Assembly (NCBI GenBank): GCA_934636105.1
Contig: CAKTZR010000006.1
Span: 1-64,000, forward strand
Length of the DNA stretch: 64,000 bases
Origin: an uncultured Clostridia bacterium
Lineage (GTDB): Bacteria > Bacillota > Clostridia > Christensenellales > Aristaeellaceae
Direction of reading: 5' to 3'
Shown here: positions 7,243 through 15,984 of the stretch, in pieces
Layout of the letters: every line of letters begins with the position of its first letter
How positions within the stretch are numbered: position 1 is the first letter of the stretch
Notes under the pieces: generated by a model
The model's database searches: none
Seen by the model: the letters and a program-made list of their open reading frames with translations, nothing else
What the model was told of the DNA's origin: nothing
Position numbers and translations under genes: made by a program

Positions 7243-7303
7243 GTTCTTGCAAAACATGCCGGCAAGCACCTCATCGCCGAAGCGATGAACGTTTCGCAAG
7301 AAC
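7243..7303 (+). promoter_or_regulatory. Structured 61-nt leader element, copy 2
   Basis: Identical base for base to 3979-4039, including the 8-bp closing stem, the CATCGC/GCGATG hairpin and the alternative CTTGC/GCAAG pairing. The bases just outside already differ between the copies, which argues for selection on this segment or for recent conversion. Confidence 0.5.
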
Positions 7304-7368
7304 CCATAACATTATACCACAAGTAAGTCCTAATAAAAACAGTTTTCAATCAGGAAGGAGAAAAACTT

Positions 7369-7791
7369 ATGAAAAAACTGATCGCTATCATTTTGGTTGC
7401 CACTACGTTGCTTTCTATTGCGAGCATTGCATCTGCTGCTGTCAGCTTTACTCTTCGTACTCCGTGTGAAGCACTCGCTGATAATCAACTCTACCAGCAT
7501 CATAGCGAGCAGAAGGTTTGGAAGTATTCCGGCGGCAACAAGTTCTATGTGAAGCACAGGATTCAAGAAACCAGTGCAGTGGAGACGAATCGAATTGCAG
7601 CATATCGCCATGATACGGGCAAGACGATGGGGGCAAACTGGCATCGCTCTGACAACGGCGAGTATCAGTGCATGTCCAATGCATTGGTTATTAGTCAGTA
7701 TTACAGCGTTGCAGGGCGTGGCAATACTAATTACGCAAGTAAGTACGGTCTGAATAACATTACTTTGTACGGCTCGATGCGTGCGGATTAA
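7369..7791 (+). CDS. Small secreted protein, paralogue 2
   Basis: 140 residues with a Sec signal peptide (MKKLIAIILVATTLLSIAS, cut after ASA). The mature part repeats the blocks of paralogue 1: PCEALADNQLYQ, SAVETNRIAAY, KTMGANWHR, YQCMSNAL, AGRGNTNYASKYGL. Both conserved cysteines are present. The region between the blocks differs (KVWKYSGGNKFYVKH here), which could reflect distinct targets or partners. Ribosome site AGGAAGGAG. The gene follows its own leader ORF and leader element and precedes its own partner gene. Confidence 0.8.
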   Translation: MKKLIAIILVATTLLSIASIASAAVSFTLRTPCEALADNQLYQHHSEQKVWKYSGGNKFYVKHRIQETSAVETNRIAAYRHDTGKTMGANWHRSDNGEYQCMSNALVISQYYSVAGRGNTNYASKYGLNNITLYGSMRAD

Positions 7792-7803
7792 CGCTGATCC
7801 ATC

Positions 7804-7840
7804 TTATGAGTAGCCGATGTTTGACATCGGCTACTCATAA
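7804..7840 (+). terminator. Intercistronic hairpin, module 2
   Basis: A perfect 16-bp stem (TTATGAGTAGCCGATG and its complement) with a 5-base loop, between the small secreted gene and its partner. It has the same position as the module 1 hairpin but an unrelated sequence. No strong T-run follows. Confidence 0.55.
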
Positions 7841-7865
7841 TCCAATTATTTAAGGAGAAATGATT

Positions 7866-9008
7866 ATGACGAAATGGATAAAAGTGTTAGCTGTTTTGTG
7901 TATGTGGATGGCGTTACCCACAGGTTGCTTAGCACAAGAATATTATAGGGTGTCAGATGTTTATAAGCAGGTTCAAGAAAAATGGAAAGCGGAATATAAG
8001 GATTCACAAGGCAGGGTTATTCCAGTTGATGTAAATGCAGAGGTTTATGGAAATGGAACATTATCTGTTTCAAAGGTAGAAATTGCCGATTACAAATTAG
8101 ACGAAACTCTCTTTCAATCCGAAACAGAATGGAACGATAAAAGAGGAGCTATAATCTTACATCATAATCCGGCAGATTATATTTTTCGCGAAAAAAAAGG
8201 CGAAATGCCACGTATTGTATATCGTTCTTACGGGGAAAGGATAGATTTGAATAAGATATATGGGAACGAATACGGAGAAAAATATACTGTTCAAGATATG
8301 ATTGATTGCGCACAGAATATTTTAATCCCTCAAGGAATCGAAGCAGATTCATACCTTTTTGAACAACCTTTTGATTTTAGTGTTAGATGCAGAGTAAAGA
8401 AAGATAGCTTAGAAGTAACAGAACAAGCGATCTATCTGTCACACTTCTGGCAGACGATAGATGGAGTACCGATTCTTGAACATGCAAATCGTGCTTTCTA
8501 TAAGACAGGTTGGCCGGATTTCTTTCCTCAACTTGTGTTGGGAATGCGAGAGAAGGATGAATATCAAATAACAGTGAATGCAGTTAAAAAAGTAGATGAA
8601 ATTGCAAGTGACATTCCATTATGCTCTTTTGATGAAATTAAAAGAAGTATTTCTAAATTAATAGAACAAGGCCACATTAGGAAAATATATGATATTCAAC
8701 TTGGATATGTTCTATATAATGATCCGAATTACCCGCAGGGAAAAAGAGATGCGTATGAGGCAGAATGCTATTATTTAGTTCCAACGTGGTGCGTAAATTG
8801 TATATATATGGAAAATCCAAAAGAAGAATATGTATATAAGGGAAAACAGGAAGATGAAATGAATGAAGACGAGAAAAATACGCCGGAGTATAGAATGGTC
8901 ATGATTGATGCTCAAAGTGGAGTGGTGCTGGATCCATTTGATAGGAGTAAAAATGGACATGGAAACGCTGATTATAAAGGAGTTTTGACATGGGATGATG
9001 TCCAATAA
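7866..9008 (+). CDS. Secreted partner protein, paralogue 2 (intact)
   Basis: 380 residues. Signal peptide MTKWIKVLAVLCMWMALPTG then CLAQ, where the cysteine might be a lipobox (PTGC). The protein is paralogous along its whole length to the frameshifted product at 4619. Shared blocks include KW...Y.D..GR.I.VDV...VYG, NKIYGNEYGEKYT, IASDIPLCSFDEI, YNDP, AECYYLVP.W and a final DAQSG...YKG.L.WDDV. I chose ATG 7866 (7 bases after AAGGAGA) over ATG 7860. The family is not firmly known (tentatively DUF6034-like). It overlaps the next gene by 14 bases, so they are co-translated. Confidence 0.75.
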   Translation: MTKWIKVLAVLCMWMALPTGCLAQEYYRVSDVYKQVQEKWKAEYKDSQGRVIPVDVNAEVYGNGTLSVSKVEIADYKLDETLFQSETEWNDKRGAIILHHNPADYIFREKKGEMPRIVYRSYGERIDLNKIYGNEYGEKYTVQDMIDCAQNILIPQGIEADSYLFEQPFDFSVRCRVKKDSLEVTEQAIYLSHFWQTIDGVPILEHANRAFYKTGWPDFFPQLVLGMREKDEYQITVNAVKKVDEIASDIPLCSFDEIKRSISKLIEQGHIRKIYDIQLGYVLYNDPNYPQGKRDAYEAECYYLVPTWCVNCIYMENPKEEYVYKGKQEDEMNEDEKNTPEYRMVMIDAQSGVVLDPFDRSKNGHGNADYKGVLTWDDVQ

Positions 9009-10221
9009 GCGGAAAACAAAGGAGTATTTTAGACTAGATTGGAGATATTTAATTTGCCCATTAGCCTTTCTTATTGTTTTATGGACGAGTGCATCTTTTA
9101 CAGGGCATTGGATAACAGAAGAAAATCCATATCGTTCATATACATTGCAAGCATGTGCATGGCTAGATGGACGATTGGATTTAGGCACGGATTATCCTTG
9201 GTTAGAGCTGGCAATTTATGAAGGGAAGTATTATGTAAGTTTTCCTCCATTCCCATCGCTAGTACTACTTCCGTTTGCTGCGATATTTGGAACAAATACG
9301 CCTGACCACTGGATATCGCTTGTTTTTTCACTTGTTGGCATTATATATGCGCTTCGTCTTTACCGTACAATAACAGGAAAATATGTAATGGCGGAACAAT
9401 ATGTTTTGTTCCTATTTTTAGGGAATGGCTACCTATTTATTTCCCTGCAAGGCGGATGGGTTTGGTACATGGCTCAAACAATGTGTTTTGCTCTTTCGTT
9501 AATGTCTCTTTTTTATGCAGTAAATCAGCACATGGGGAGAGCGTTTGCCTTTTTAGCCTGCGCCTTCGGATGTAGACCGATGGTCGTTGTTTATATACCA
9601 CTAATCGTTGCACTTGTAATTAAAAAAACAAGAATAAAAACATTGGTAAAAAAGAGATATCATCTAATTCCAGCATGTATGATAATTGGATTTTATTTGA
9701 CGCTAAATGCTGCTCGATTTGATAATCCGTTTGAGTTTGGGCACAACTATTTACCAGAATTTATTCGTGCAGATGAAGGCCAATTCAGCTTTAGCTATGC
9801 AATAAAACATTTGAATCAACTTTTAAGGTTACCCCAAACAGGAGGAGAACATGGAATGTTGATTTATGACACTTATGATTGTATGGCATTTTGGCTGATT
9901 GCTCCAATGACATTTCTTTTTATTGTGTTGTGGGTTTATGCGCTGATAAAAAAGCGAAAAGAATGCAAAACAAGTTTAATAATAGTTCCTATGACGGTGT
10001 GTATACATTTAATCATTGTTTGTTGCCATCGAACCATGGGAGGGTATCAATTCGGAAATCGGTATATTATTGATATGCTTCCGTATGTGTTTTATGGATT
10101 ATTATCATATAAACAAGAACAACGGATTGAAAAAATAGAATGGATGAACATTCCACTTTTTGCACTTGGATTCTCGATAAATTTAATTGGAACAGTTGCA
10201 ACTTATAATCATTGGATTTGA
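8995..10221 (+). CDS. GT-C-like polytopic membrane protein
   Basis: 408 residues with about nine to ten hydrophobic segments. After the first segment an extracellular stretch contains DGRLDLGTDYPWLELAIYEGKYYVSFPPFPSLVLLPF. The pattern GKYYVxFPP.P.L.LLPF is common in GT-C-fold lipid-linked sugar transferases of the mannosyltransferase type. A loop after the middle segments (RFDNPFEFGHNYLPEF) also fits. It would act at the outer face of the membrane. Overlap with the upstream secreted-partner gene suggests that it modifies or supports the secreted proteins. This is inference. The AT-rich codon use is like its neighbours. Confidence 0.6.
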   Translation: MMSNKRKTKEYFRLDWRYLICPLAFLIVLWTSASFTGHWITEENPYRSYTLQACAWLDGRLDLGTDYPWLELAIYEGKYYVSFPPFPSLVLLPFAAIFGTNTPDHWISLVFSLVGIIYALRLYRTITGKYVMAEQYVLFLFLGNGYLFISLQGGWVWYMAQTMCFALSLMSLFYAVNQHMGRAFAFLACAFGCRPMVVVYIPLIVALVIKKTRIKTLVKKRYHLIPACMIIGFYLTLNAARFDNPFEFGHNYLPEFIRADEGQFSFSYAIKHLNQLLRLPQTGGEHGMLIYDTYDCMAFWLIAPMTFLFIVLWVYALIKKRKECKTSLIIVPMTVCIHLIIVCCHRTMGGYQFGNRYIIDMLPYVFYGLLSYKQEQRIEKIEWMNIPLFALGFSINLIGTVATYNHWI

Positions 10222-10244
10222 ATTAAATTAAGGAAGTGAAAGAA

Positions 10245-11033
10245 GTGCACGAAGAATTAAAAAATACATTTCGCTCTAAAAGATTTTGGATTGCGTTCGG
10301 CGTAGCAATATTCACTTTGATGGGCTATTCAGCAGCATACTGGATCGGCAGCGCGGATGAATGGCTCGAATACCGAGAAAGCGCGTTGCATCTTTCGATT
10401 GGGGGCATTTTTTTCGGCGGATTTATGTTGTTGCTGCCGTTCTGTGCGGCGCTTGCACATTCGACAAGCCAAGTCGAAGAAGAAAGCGGAAGTATCATGC
10501 AGTGGAGAACATTGCGAAGCTCGGTTGCAAAGTATGTTGCAATTAAAGCAAGTGCTTCGATGATTGGCGCTGCGGTTGCAACAATGAGTGCGTTTATTCT
10601 CCATGCAATTATCTGGAATATCATTGCGCTGCCGTGCGATCCAACGACTTATCCAAACCATACCATTTATTTTGACCCGTCCTGTATCTTCTATAATTGG
10701 TATACGATCTGCTATGGATTGCCGGTTTATTTTGAAATCACAATAGGTATCGGCTTCACAGCGAGTGTTTGGGCGGTTGTTGCCTTGGCTGTTGCAGTGT
10801 GGATTCCCGATAAGCTGCTGACAGTCACAATTCCTTCATTCCTCTACTATCTTTGGAACGCGGATGTCATTTTCTTCTTCTTCGGCATCCAAACGCCACA
10901 TCCTGCAACACTTTTTAATGACGGTTTAACCCCGCAAAAAGCAGTTGTGTCGATTATCAGTTATCTGGTTGTGCTGACGGTCAGCTTGGTTATTTACTAT
11001 GCCGGATGTAAGAGGAGGTGTGAAAATGCTTAA
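10245..11033 (+). CDS. ABC transporter membrane protein (ABC-2 type)
   Basis: 262 residues with six hydrophobic segments and a short cytoplasmic N-terminus (HEELKNTFRSKRFWIAF). This is the form of BcrB/LanE-type permeases of peptide-immunity exporters. GTG 10245 has AAGGAAG eight bases upstream. An in-frame GTG at 10236 lies too close to that site. The 3' end overlaps the next permease gene by eight bases. With 11026-11868 and 11895-12602 it forms a complete exporter of two membrane proteins and one ATPase. Confidence 0.75.
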   Translation: MHEELKNTFRSKRFWIAFGVAIFTLMGYSAAYWIGSADEWLEYRESALHLSIGGIFFGGFMLLLPFCAALAHSTSQVEEESGSIMQWRTLRSSVAKYVAIKASASMIGAAVATMSAFILHAIIWNIIALPCDPTTYPNHTIYFDPSCIFYNWYTICYGLPVYFEITIGIGFTASVWAVVALAVAVWIPDKLLTVTIPSFLYYLWNADVIFFFFGIQTPHPATLFNDGLTPQKAVVSIISYLVVLTVSLVIYYAGCKRRCENA

Positions 11034-11868
11034 TGGAAAGAAGGTGAAAGGATGGCTGACAGCTTGTCTTCAAGGAGATATGAGCCTATGGTTACATTCG
11101 ATGAGAACGGGTCTAATGTTGGTGTTCATCCTGCTGATGAACTTTATGCTGGTTCGCAGTAATGCAACGATGATAGGCATGTATGGATATAAAGTACATT
11201 TGGGTGAAACGCTTTTTACTTGCCTGAATTCCGGCTTTAATCTGATTATGACGAGTGTTTCATTTCTTGTCATGATTTCAGAAATACCAAAGCGGGTATC
11301 TTATCAAAAATATGTGCTGATTCGCCTTTCGAGAGGAAAGTGGCTGCTGTCTCTGATTGTATTTTGCATCGGCATTGTAGCGTTTTTCCTGCTGTTTATG
11401 ACAGCAATGTGTGCATTATTTTCGCTGTCTTATGTGACTCCCGGAAGCGGATGGAGCGATTTGGAAAGATTGGCAGAAAACGCTGACTACATCTATGAGA
11501 TGCAGATTATTCCACAATACATTCGAGGTCTTTCGCCATTTCAAGCATGCTTCTTGGCGTGGTTTGTGCTGTTTTGCTTCTTTTTGACAATGACCCTTCT
11601 GATACTGTCTTTTTCTCTTTTTGAGATGCCGAACCTTGGAATTGTGGTATGTGTTTCCCTGTTGTTGCTGAATATCACAGTGCTTTTTGAATATTTGCCG
11701 GGCATTGTTTTGCCAAGTAATTTTGCAACTCTGGGCGCGATTGTTTCCATGAAACCAGAACATGAATTTGAAATGCTTTTGAAAGTGCTGGTCGGCTACG
11801 GCATTGTAGATGCCTTGATTATTGCTCTGATGTCTTTCCGTATGAAAAAGATGGATATGCAATTCTAA
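11026..11868 (+). CDS. Second ABC transporter membrane protein
   Basis: 280 residues with about six hydrophobic segments and two longer outside loops (for example GSGWSDLERLAENADYIYEMQ). The start ATG 11026 follows GAGGAGG and overlaps the previous stop, indicating coupling. It differs in sequence from the first permease, so the exporter would be a heterodimer of membrane subunits, as in LanE/LanG. Substrate unknown. Nearby secreted proteins are the obvious candidates. Confidence 0.7.
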   Translation: MLNGKKVKGWLTACLQGDMSLWLHSMRTGLMLVFILLMNFMLVRSNATMIGMYGYKVHLGETLFTCLNSGFNLIMTSVSFLVMISEIPKRVSYQKYVLIRLSRGKWLLSLIVFCIGIVAFFLLFMTAMCALFSLSYVTPGSGWSDLERLAENADYIYEMQIIPQYIRGLSPFQACFLAWFVLFCFFLTMTLLILSFSLFEMPNLGIVVCVSLLLLNITVLFEYLPGIVLPSNFATLGAIVSMKPEHEFEMLLKVLVGYGIVDALIIALMSFRMKKMDMQF

Positions 11869-11894
11869 TTTTGAAAAGAGAAAGAGGTTTCGCT

Positions 11895-12602
11895 ATGATT
11901 ACAATTCAAAACCTGTCCAAACGATACGGTAATAACACGGTACTCAAAGATATTTCTATCCAGCTTGAAGCTGGAAAGATTTATGGTCTGGTCGGTGCAA
12001 ATGGATGCGGCAAAACAACGCTGATGCGTTGTATTTGCGGCTTCTCACAACCTACAACGGGATATGTCGTAGTAAACGATTGCCTGATTGGAAACAAAGC
12101 AGCATTGAAACGAAATCCGGATTTGAAGAAAACGGCAAATCCTCCGTACAAGACGATGGCAGATTTTTCTCCATCCACAGGCGTGATTATCGAAAGCCCT
12201 GGTTTTCTTCCTAACGAAACAGGTTTGAGGAACTTAATGTTGCTTGCGGACATGTCGGGCAAAGTGGATAAAGCAGCTGCGCGGAAAGCAATGGTTACAC
12301 TAGGGCTTGGACCTGACGAGAAAAAGCCGGTCGGAAAGTATTCGCTTGGACAACGTCAACGCTTGGGGTTTGCGCAAGCCTTTATGGAAAACCCGGATGT
12401 CCTGATTCTGGATGAGCCTTTTAACGCAATGGATAAGGCTTCGATGGAAGAAGTTCATGATCTGCTTCAGCAGTTCAAACGGGATGGAAAGACGATCATT
12501 CTGGCAAGTCACAGTGCGACGGATATCGAAAAGGCGTGCGATATTGTTTATGAAATGGAAAACGGAAATCTAAATGTGATTCAGGACAAGACGGTGAATT
12601 GA
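11895..12602 (+). CDS. ABC transporter ATPase, BcrA/LanF type
   Basis: 235 residues. Walker A GANGCGKTTL, signature SLGQRQRLGFAQAF, Walker B VLILDEPFNAMD and a switch His in LASHSA are all present. IIESPGFLPNETGLRNLMLLA is the stretch typical of bacitracin-resistance and lantibiotic-immunity ATPases. A short insert (KRNPDLKKTANPPYKTMADF) lies before it. ATG 11895 follows AAAGAGG. It would power the two permeases just upstream and either export the small secreted proteins, protect the producer from them, or both. Confidence 0.85.
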   Translation: MITIQNLSKRYGNNTVLKDISIQLEAGKIYGLVGANGCGKTTLMRCICGFSQPTTGYVVVNDCLIGNKAALKRNPDLKKTANPPYKTMADFSPSTGVIIESPGFLPNETGLRNLMLLADMSGKVDKAAARKAMVTLGLGPDEKKPVGKYSLGQRQRLGFAQAFMENPDVLILDEPFNAMDKASMEEVHDLLQQFKRDGKTIILASHSATDIEKACDIVYEMENGNLNVIQDKTVN

Positions 12603-12616
12603 AAGGAGCGGTAATC

Positions 12617-14803
12617 GTGAAAAAACTGTGTGCGGTGCTGGTGCTGTTGGTGCTGCTGGTAGCAGCTGTGGCTTTTGCAGAGGAGGATGCGGCATTGAAC
12701 CTCACGCAGGTTCATGATTATGAAGTCGCAGATTCGCTTTGTTACGTGGGAGATACGCTGTATATGCTCGGAACGTATGGCGTGTATGCGTATCAGGGTG
12801 AAGAACTTTCAACGGCTATTGATCTGTCGGATACTTATTTGTACCGCTATAATCAGGAGCGCCCGGAGGATGAGACGGAAGCGTCCGTCTGGGAAAAGGC
12901 GATCAGCGTCATTTTTACAGATGGTCAGAAGCTTTATGGGTTGCAACCGTATAGCGGACAAATCTTTCAACTTACGGAGGGAAAGCTGGAATCGTATACA
13001 CAGCTTCCTGAAGATCTTCTGTATGTTCAGAGCGATGATTTCTACCGAGAAATCAAGGGAACAGCCATGAACAACGGAAAATTGTTCCTGCTGCTCGGAA
13101 CGGATAACTACGATGAATATGATAAAACCGAGCTTGCAATCTTTGACTTTGCCACGCAAGACGTGATGTATTCGGGAGTTACAGGGATTCAGAGTATAGC
13201 GCAAGGAGAAGATTGTGATCTGATTATATATACGCAAGATGATGAAAATGCAATCTGGAAATATAATGTCAATTCGGATACGAATGAGAGCGAGGTTATG
13301 AAGCTGGAAGGCATGGAGACTCCCAGTGGAATGGCTTTCTATCAAGGAAAACTGATTTATTTTGCAGATAATCGCGTTTATGAAGTAGACGAAGCCGGAA
13401 ATCGACTGGTTAAAGCGTATATTCCGGTTCAGTATGCAATGGTGAGCACGAGTGCCGCTTGTTCGGAAGCAGGAGTGTATGCTTATCCGTATGCCAATCG
13501 TGTATTTCTGAGAGATATTTCAAAGGATGGAGAAGCAACACAGACTGTATTGACGCTGATGGGTAGCGTATCGCCGGATATGCTGGTTAATTTTTCGATT
13601 GAACACCCTGATGTTGCAGTAGTATCGGCACAAACACTTAACAGCAGTGAAATCCAGCAGGCTGCCCTTTCGGGTGACGATTCCATTGACTTGTTTGTGG
13701 TATCCGCGCCCGGTTCATATACGGCACTTAAAGAGAAGGGTTATCTGGCTGCGATTGATAACGAGTTACTCTGTGCGGATGCTAAAACACTCTATCCTGC
13801 AATTCAGAACGTCATTTTTGATGGCGAAACTCTGCTGGGTTATCCAATTTCTTTGATGCTGGATTCTTGGACGGTTAATGAAACGCAATGGAAGAATATG
13901 GAGCTGGGTGAATATCCGACGACGTATGCAGAACTCTTTGATAAAATCAAGGTCTGGCTGGATGAATATGCGCTGGACTATCCAGATTACACGCTTGCCG
14001 ATATTCAGCAGATGGGTATAGACGGACTTGTGACGATGATGGTCAAAGCGTATGTTGCACAGAATGAAAACGAAGATGGTCAGATTTCTTTTGATACGGA
14101 AGAATTTCATTCATTGATGGCACTTGTCGCCCAAAGTCAACAGCTGTTTGCAGAGGAAAACGAGCAATGGGGTATGCCGTTAATTTCCTCGTATTATATG
14201 GGATTTGGGATTACCTACGCCGATAGGGATGCAATGGTAATGATGCTGCCGCCGACGCTTGAAAAAGGGCAGCAACAAACGCTCAACGCGAACATTGAAG
14301 TGATGTGCATCAGTGCTTCTTCTAAGAAACAGGAAGTTGCGAAAATATTTATTGCATATTGTACCGAGCATTTGGATCAAATGACCCAATATGAGATTCA
14401 TCCGAGCATGACCGCACCTGTTGAAAGCACAACGTATAAAGCTCGTTTGGAGACGCTTAATTCTGAATTGAATGATTTGCAAGACCGATATGCTAAAGAA
14501 GAAAATGATGAGAAAAAGTATACGTTGGAAGATGAAATTACGGCGAAGCAGGAGATGATTGCAAGCGTTGAGGACGGAAAGTGGGTGATTTCTCCTGAGA
14601 GTATTGAAATCTATCGTAAAGCTGCTGAGCAAATGACTATCCCATATCAGTCAAAGTTTAGCTCAAACGGAAGCGACGGATTTGGGATGCTTAGCGATGT
14701 TGTTTTGCAGTACTGTGCAGATGGACTTGAAGAAAGTGAAGTAAATGCGTTAATTCATGAGTTAAATCGCGTTGCAGATATGGTTTATATGGAAAATCAT
14801 TGA
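12617..14803 (+). CDS. Secreted propeller plus solute-binding-like fusion protein
   Basis: 728 residues, signal peptide VKKLCAVLVLLVLLVAAVAFA. Residues 30-310 hold repeated short units such as GDTLYMLGTYGVYAYQ, GQKLYGLQPYSGQIFQL and QGKLIYFADNRVYEVD, which look like beta-propeller blades. From about 325 (FSIEHPDVAVV...DLFVVSAPGSYTALKEKGYLAAID) to the end it resembles family 1 extracellular solute-binding proteins, with an inserted coiled coil near 615-655. GTG 12617 has AAAGGAG upstream. It sits 14 bases after the ABC ATPase, so it may be the extracellular receptor of that exporter. The two-domain arrangement is unusual. Confidence 0.65.
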   Translation: MKKLCAVLVLLVLLVAAVAFAEEDAALNLTQVHDYEVADSLCYVGDTLYMLGTYGVYAYQGEELSTAIDLSDTYLYRYNQERPEDETEASVWEKAISVIFTDGQKLYGLQPYSGQIFQLTEGKLESYTQLPEDLLYVQSDDFYREIKGTAMNNGKLFLLLGTDNYDEYDKTELAIFDFATQDVMYSGVTGIQSIAQGEDCDLIIYTQDDENAIWKYNVNSDTNESEVMKLEGMETPSGMAFYQGKLIYFADNRVYEVDEAGNRLVKAYIPVQYAMVSTSAACSEAGVYAYPYANRVFLRDISKDGEATQTVLTLMGSVSPDMLVNFSIEHPDVAVVSAQTLNSSEIQQAALSGDDSIDLFVVSAPGSYTALKEKGYLAAIDNELLCADAKTLYPAIQNVIFDGETLLGYPISLMLDSWTVNETQWKNMELGEYPTTYAELFDKIKVWLDEYALDYPDYTLADIQQMGIDGLVTMMVKAYVAQNENEDGQISFDTEEFHSLMALVAQSQQLFAEENEQWGMPLISSYYMGFGITYADRDAMVMMLPPTLEKGQQQTLNANIEVMCISASSKKQEVAKIFIAYCTEHLDQMTQYEIHPSMTAPVESTTYKARLETLNSELNDLQDRYAKEENDEKKYTLEDEITAKQEMIASVEDGKWVISPESIEIYRKAAEQMTIPYQSKFSSNGSDGFGMLSDVVLQYCADGLEESEVNALIHELNRVADMVYMENH

Positions 14804-14818
14804 GGGGAGAAAATAGAA

Positions 14819-15022
14819 ATGAATGAATTCATGAAATGGCTATATGGAAAGAAAATTGAAAGGGAAATGAATAAATCGGCAGATAAAATCAACGTAGAAA
14901 AGATTAGAACTTGGATAAAAGAAGTCGAAGCTGAGGCAGATACGCAGGAAGAACGGGATAAGATGGAAGTAATGACCCGTAGACTGATGGAAGATATTGA
15001 AAACAGAATCATGGAAAGATAA
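14819..15022 (+). CDS. Small charged helical protein
   Basis: 67 residues, rich in Glu, Lys, Arg and Met, predicted entirely helical with no membrane segment. GAGGGGAG precedes the start. It lies 15 bases after the propeller/solute-binding gene and 18 bases before the ECF sigma gene. It could be a sigma-binding or adaptor protein, but nothing in its sequence proves this. No family recognised. Confidence 0.6.
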   Translation: MNEFMKWLYGKKIEREMNKSADKINVEKIRTWIKEVEAEADTQEERDKMEVMTRRLMEDIENRIMER

Positions 15023-15040
15023 AAAGAGGAGGAGAAAGCG

Positions 15041-15508
15041 ATGAGCGAAGAAGAAGTGCTGGAAGCACTGGAAACGATAAAGTCAACTTTACTGGGAACA
15101 GCTCATCGCTTTTTCTCCTGTTATGCGGACTGTGAGGATGCTGTCCAAGAGTGTTTTTATAAAGCATGGAGGGGACGGGAATCCATCCAGAATCCTGAGT
15201 ATTTCAAAACATGGGCGACGCGCATCCTTGTTAATGAGTGCAAAACGATGCTCAGGAAAAAAGTGCCTATCCCTATGGAAGCAGATTATAATTCGGTTTA
15301 TTATGAAAATGAATATGAACATATCGTTGAGCTTGATCCGCTTCACAAGGCAATGGAAAGGATAAGAGAAGACGACAGGCAGCTTATTCAAATGCATTTC
15401 ATTCAAGAGTATTCGTACCGTGAAATCTCAAGAATCAAGAACAGAAGCGTAGGTGCGGTAATCAAGCGGGTAAATCGCTCACTTGAAGTCGTAAAAAGAG
15501 CTATGTAA
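15041..15508 (+). CDS. ECF-type sigma factor
   Basis: 155 residues with region 2 (residues 8-70: ADCEDAVQECFYKAWRG, FKTWATRILVNECKTMLRK) and region 4 (105-155: DRQLIQMHFIQEYSYREISRIKNRSVGAVIKRVNRSLEVVK). Length and order are normal for an extracytoplasmic-function sigma factor. GAGGAGG precedes the ATG. No membrane anti-sigma gene follows. The 67-residue protein upstream is the only candidate partner. It ends the long operon-like run that begins with the secreted-protein modules and may direct transcription of some of them. Confidence 0.85.
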   Translation: MSEEEVLEALETIKSTLLGTAHRFFSCYADCEDAVQECFYKAWRGRESIQNPEYFKTWATRILVNECKTMLRKKVPIPMEADYNSVYYENEYEHIVELDPLHKAMERIREDDRQLIQMHFIQEYSYREISRIKNRSVGAVIKRVNRSLEVVKRAM

Positions 15509-15534
15509 AAGTAAATAGGATATCTGTGTACCCC

Positions 15535-15571
15535 AAAAGCACCGAGTTGGAAATTCCAATTTGGTGCTTTT
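15535..15571 (+). terminator. Terminator after the sigma factor gene
   Basis: AAAAGCACC..GTTGG pairs with CCAAT..GGTGCTTTT, followed by a T-rich stretch. A good intrinsic terminator closing the operon-like run. Confidence 0.75.
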
Positions 15572-15696
15572 ATTTATATGACATGCAGGATATAAATAAA
15601 CAGAGCAATATGTTTTTTTATATTCACAAAATCGCGTAAAATGTCGCTCTCCACCAAGTTTCTGATAAGAAATTCAGAAATTTGGAGGAAATATAA

Positions 15697-15984
15697 GTGA
15701 ATTATAATATGAAAGAAGTCGGAACTCGAATCAAACAACTCCGAAAGGAAAAAGGCTTGACACAGGAACAGCTTGCTGAAAATCTGGATATTACAGCAGG
15801 AACTATCGGAAAGATCGAAATTGGACGGACTGGCATATCCATTGATTTACTGATTTGCATGTCAGATTTCTTTGAAGTGCCGACTGATTATATCATTTTA
15901 GGGAAAAAGTCAGATATGCGTTTGTTGAAGGGAGAAATCCATAATATCATTGTAAGGTTGGAGGAAATGGAAAAAAGCATGTAA
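15697..15984 (+). CDS. XRE-family HTH regulator
   Basis: 95 residues. Helix-turn-helix at residues 8-62 (GTRIKQLRKEKGLTQEQLAENLDITAGTIGKIEIGRTG in two joined parts), then DYIILGKK and a short coiled coil (LLKGEIHNIIVRLEEMEKSM) likely used to dimerise. GTG 15697 follows TTTGGAGGA. It stands alone between the sigma operon and the non-coding stretch, and is probably a local repressor of the mobile element. Target unknown. Confidence 0.85.
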   Translation: MNYNMKEVGTRIKQLRKEKGLTQEQLAENLDITAGTIGKIEIGRTGISIDLLICMSDFFEVPTDYIILGKKSDMRLLKGEIHNIIVRLEEMEKSM

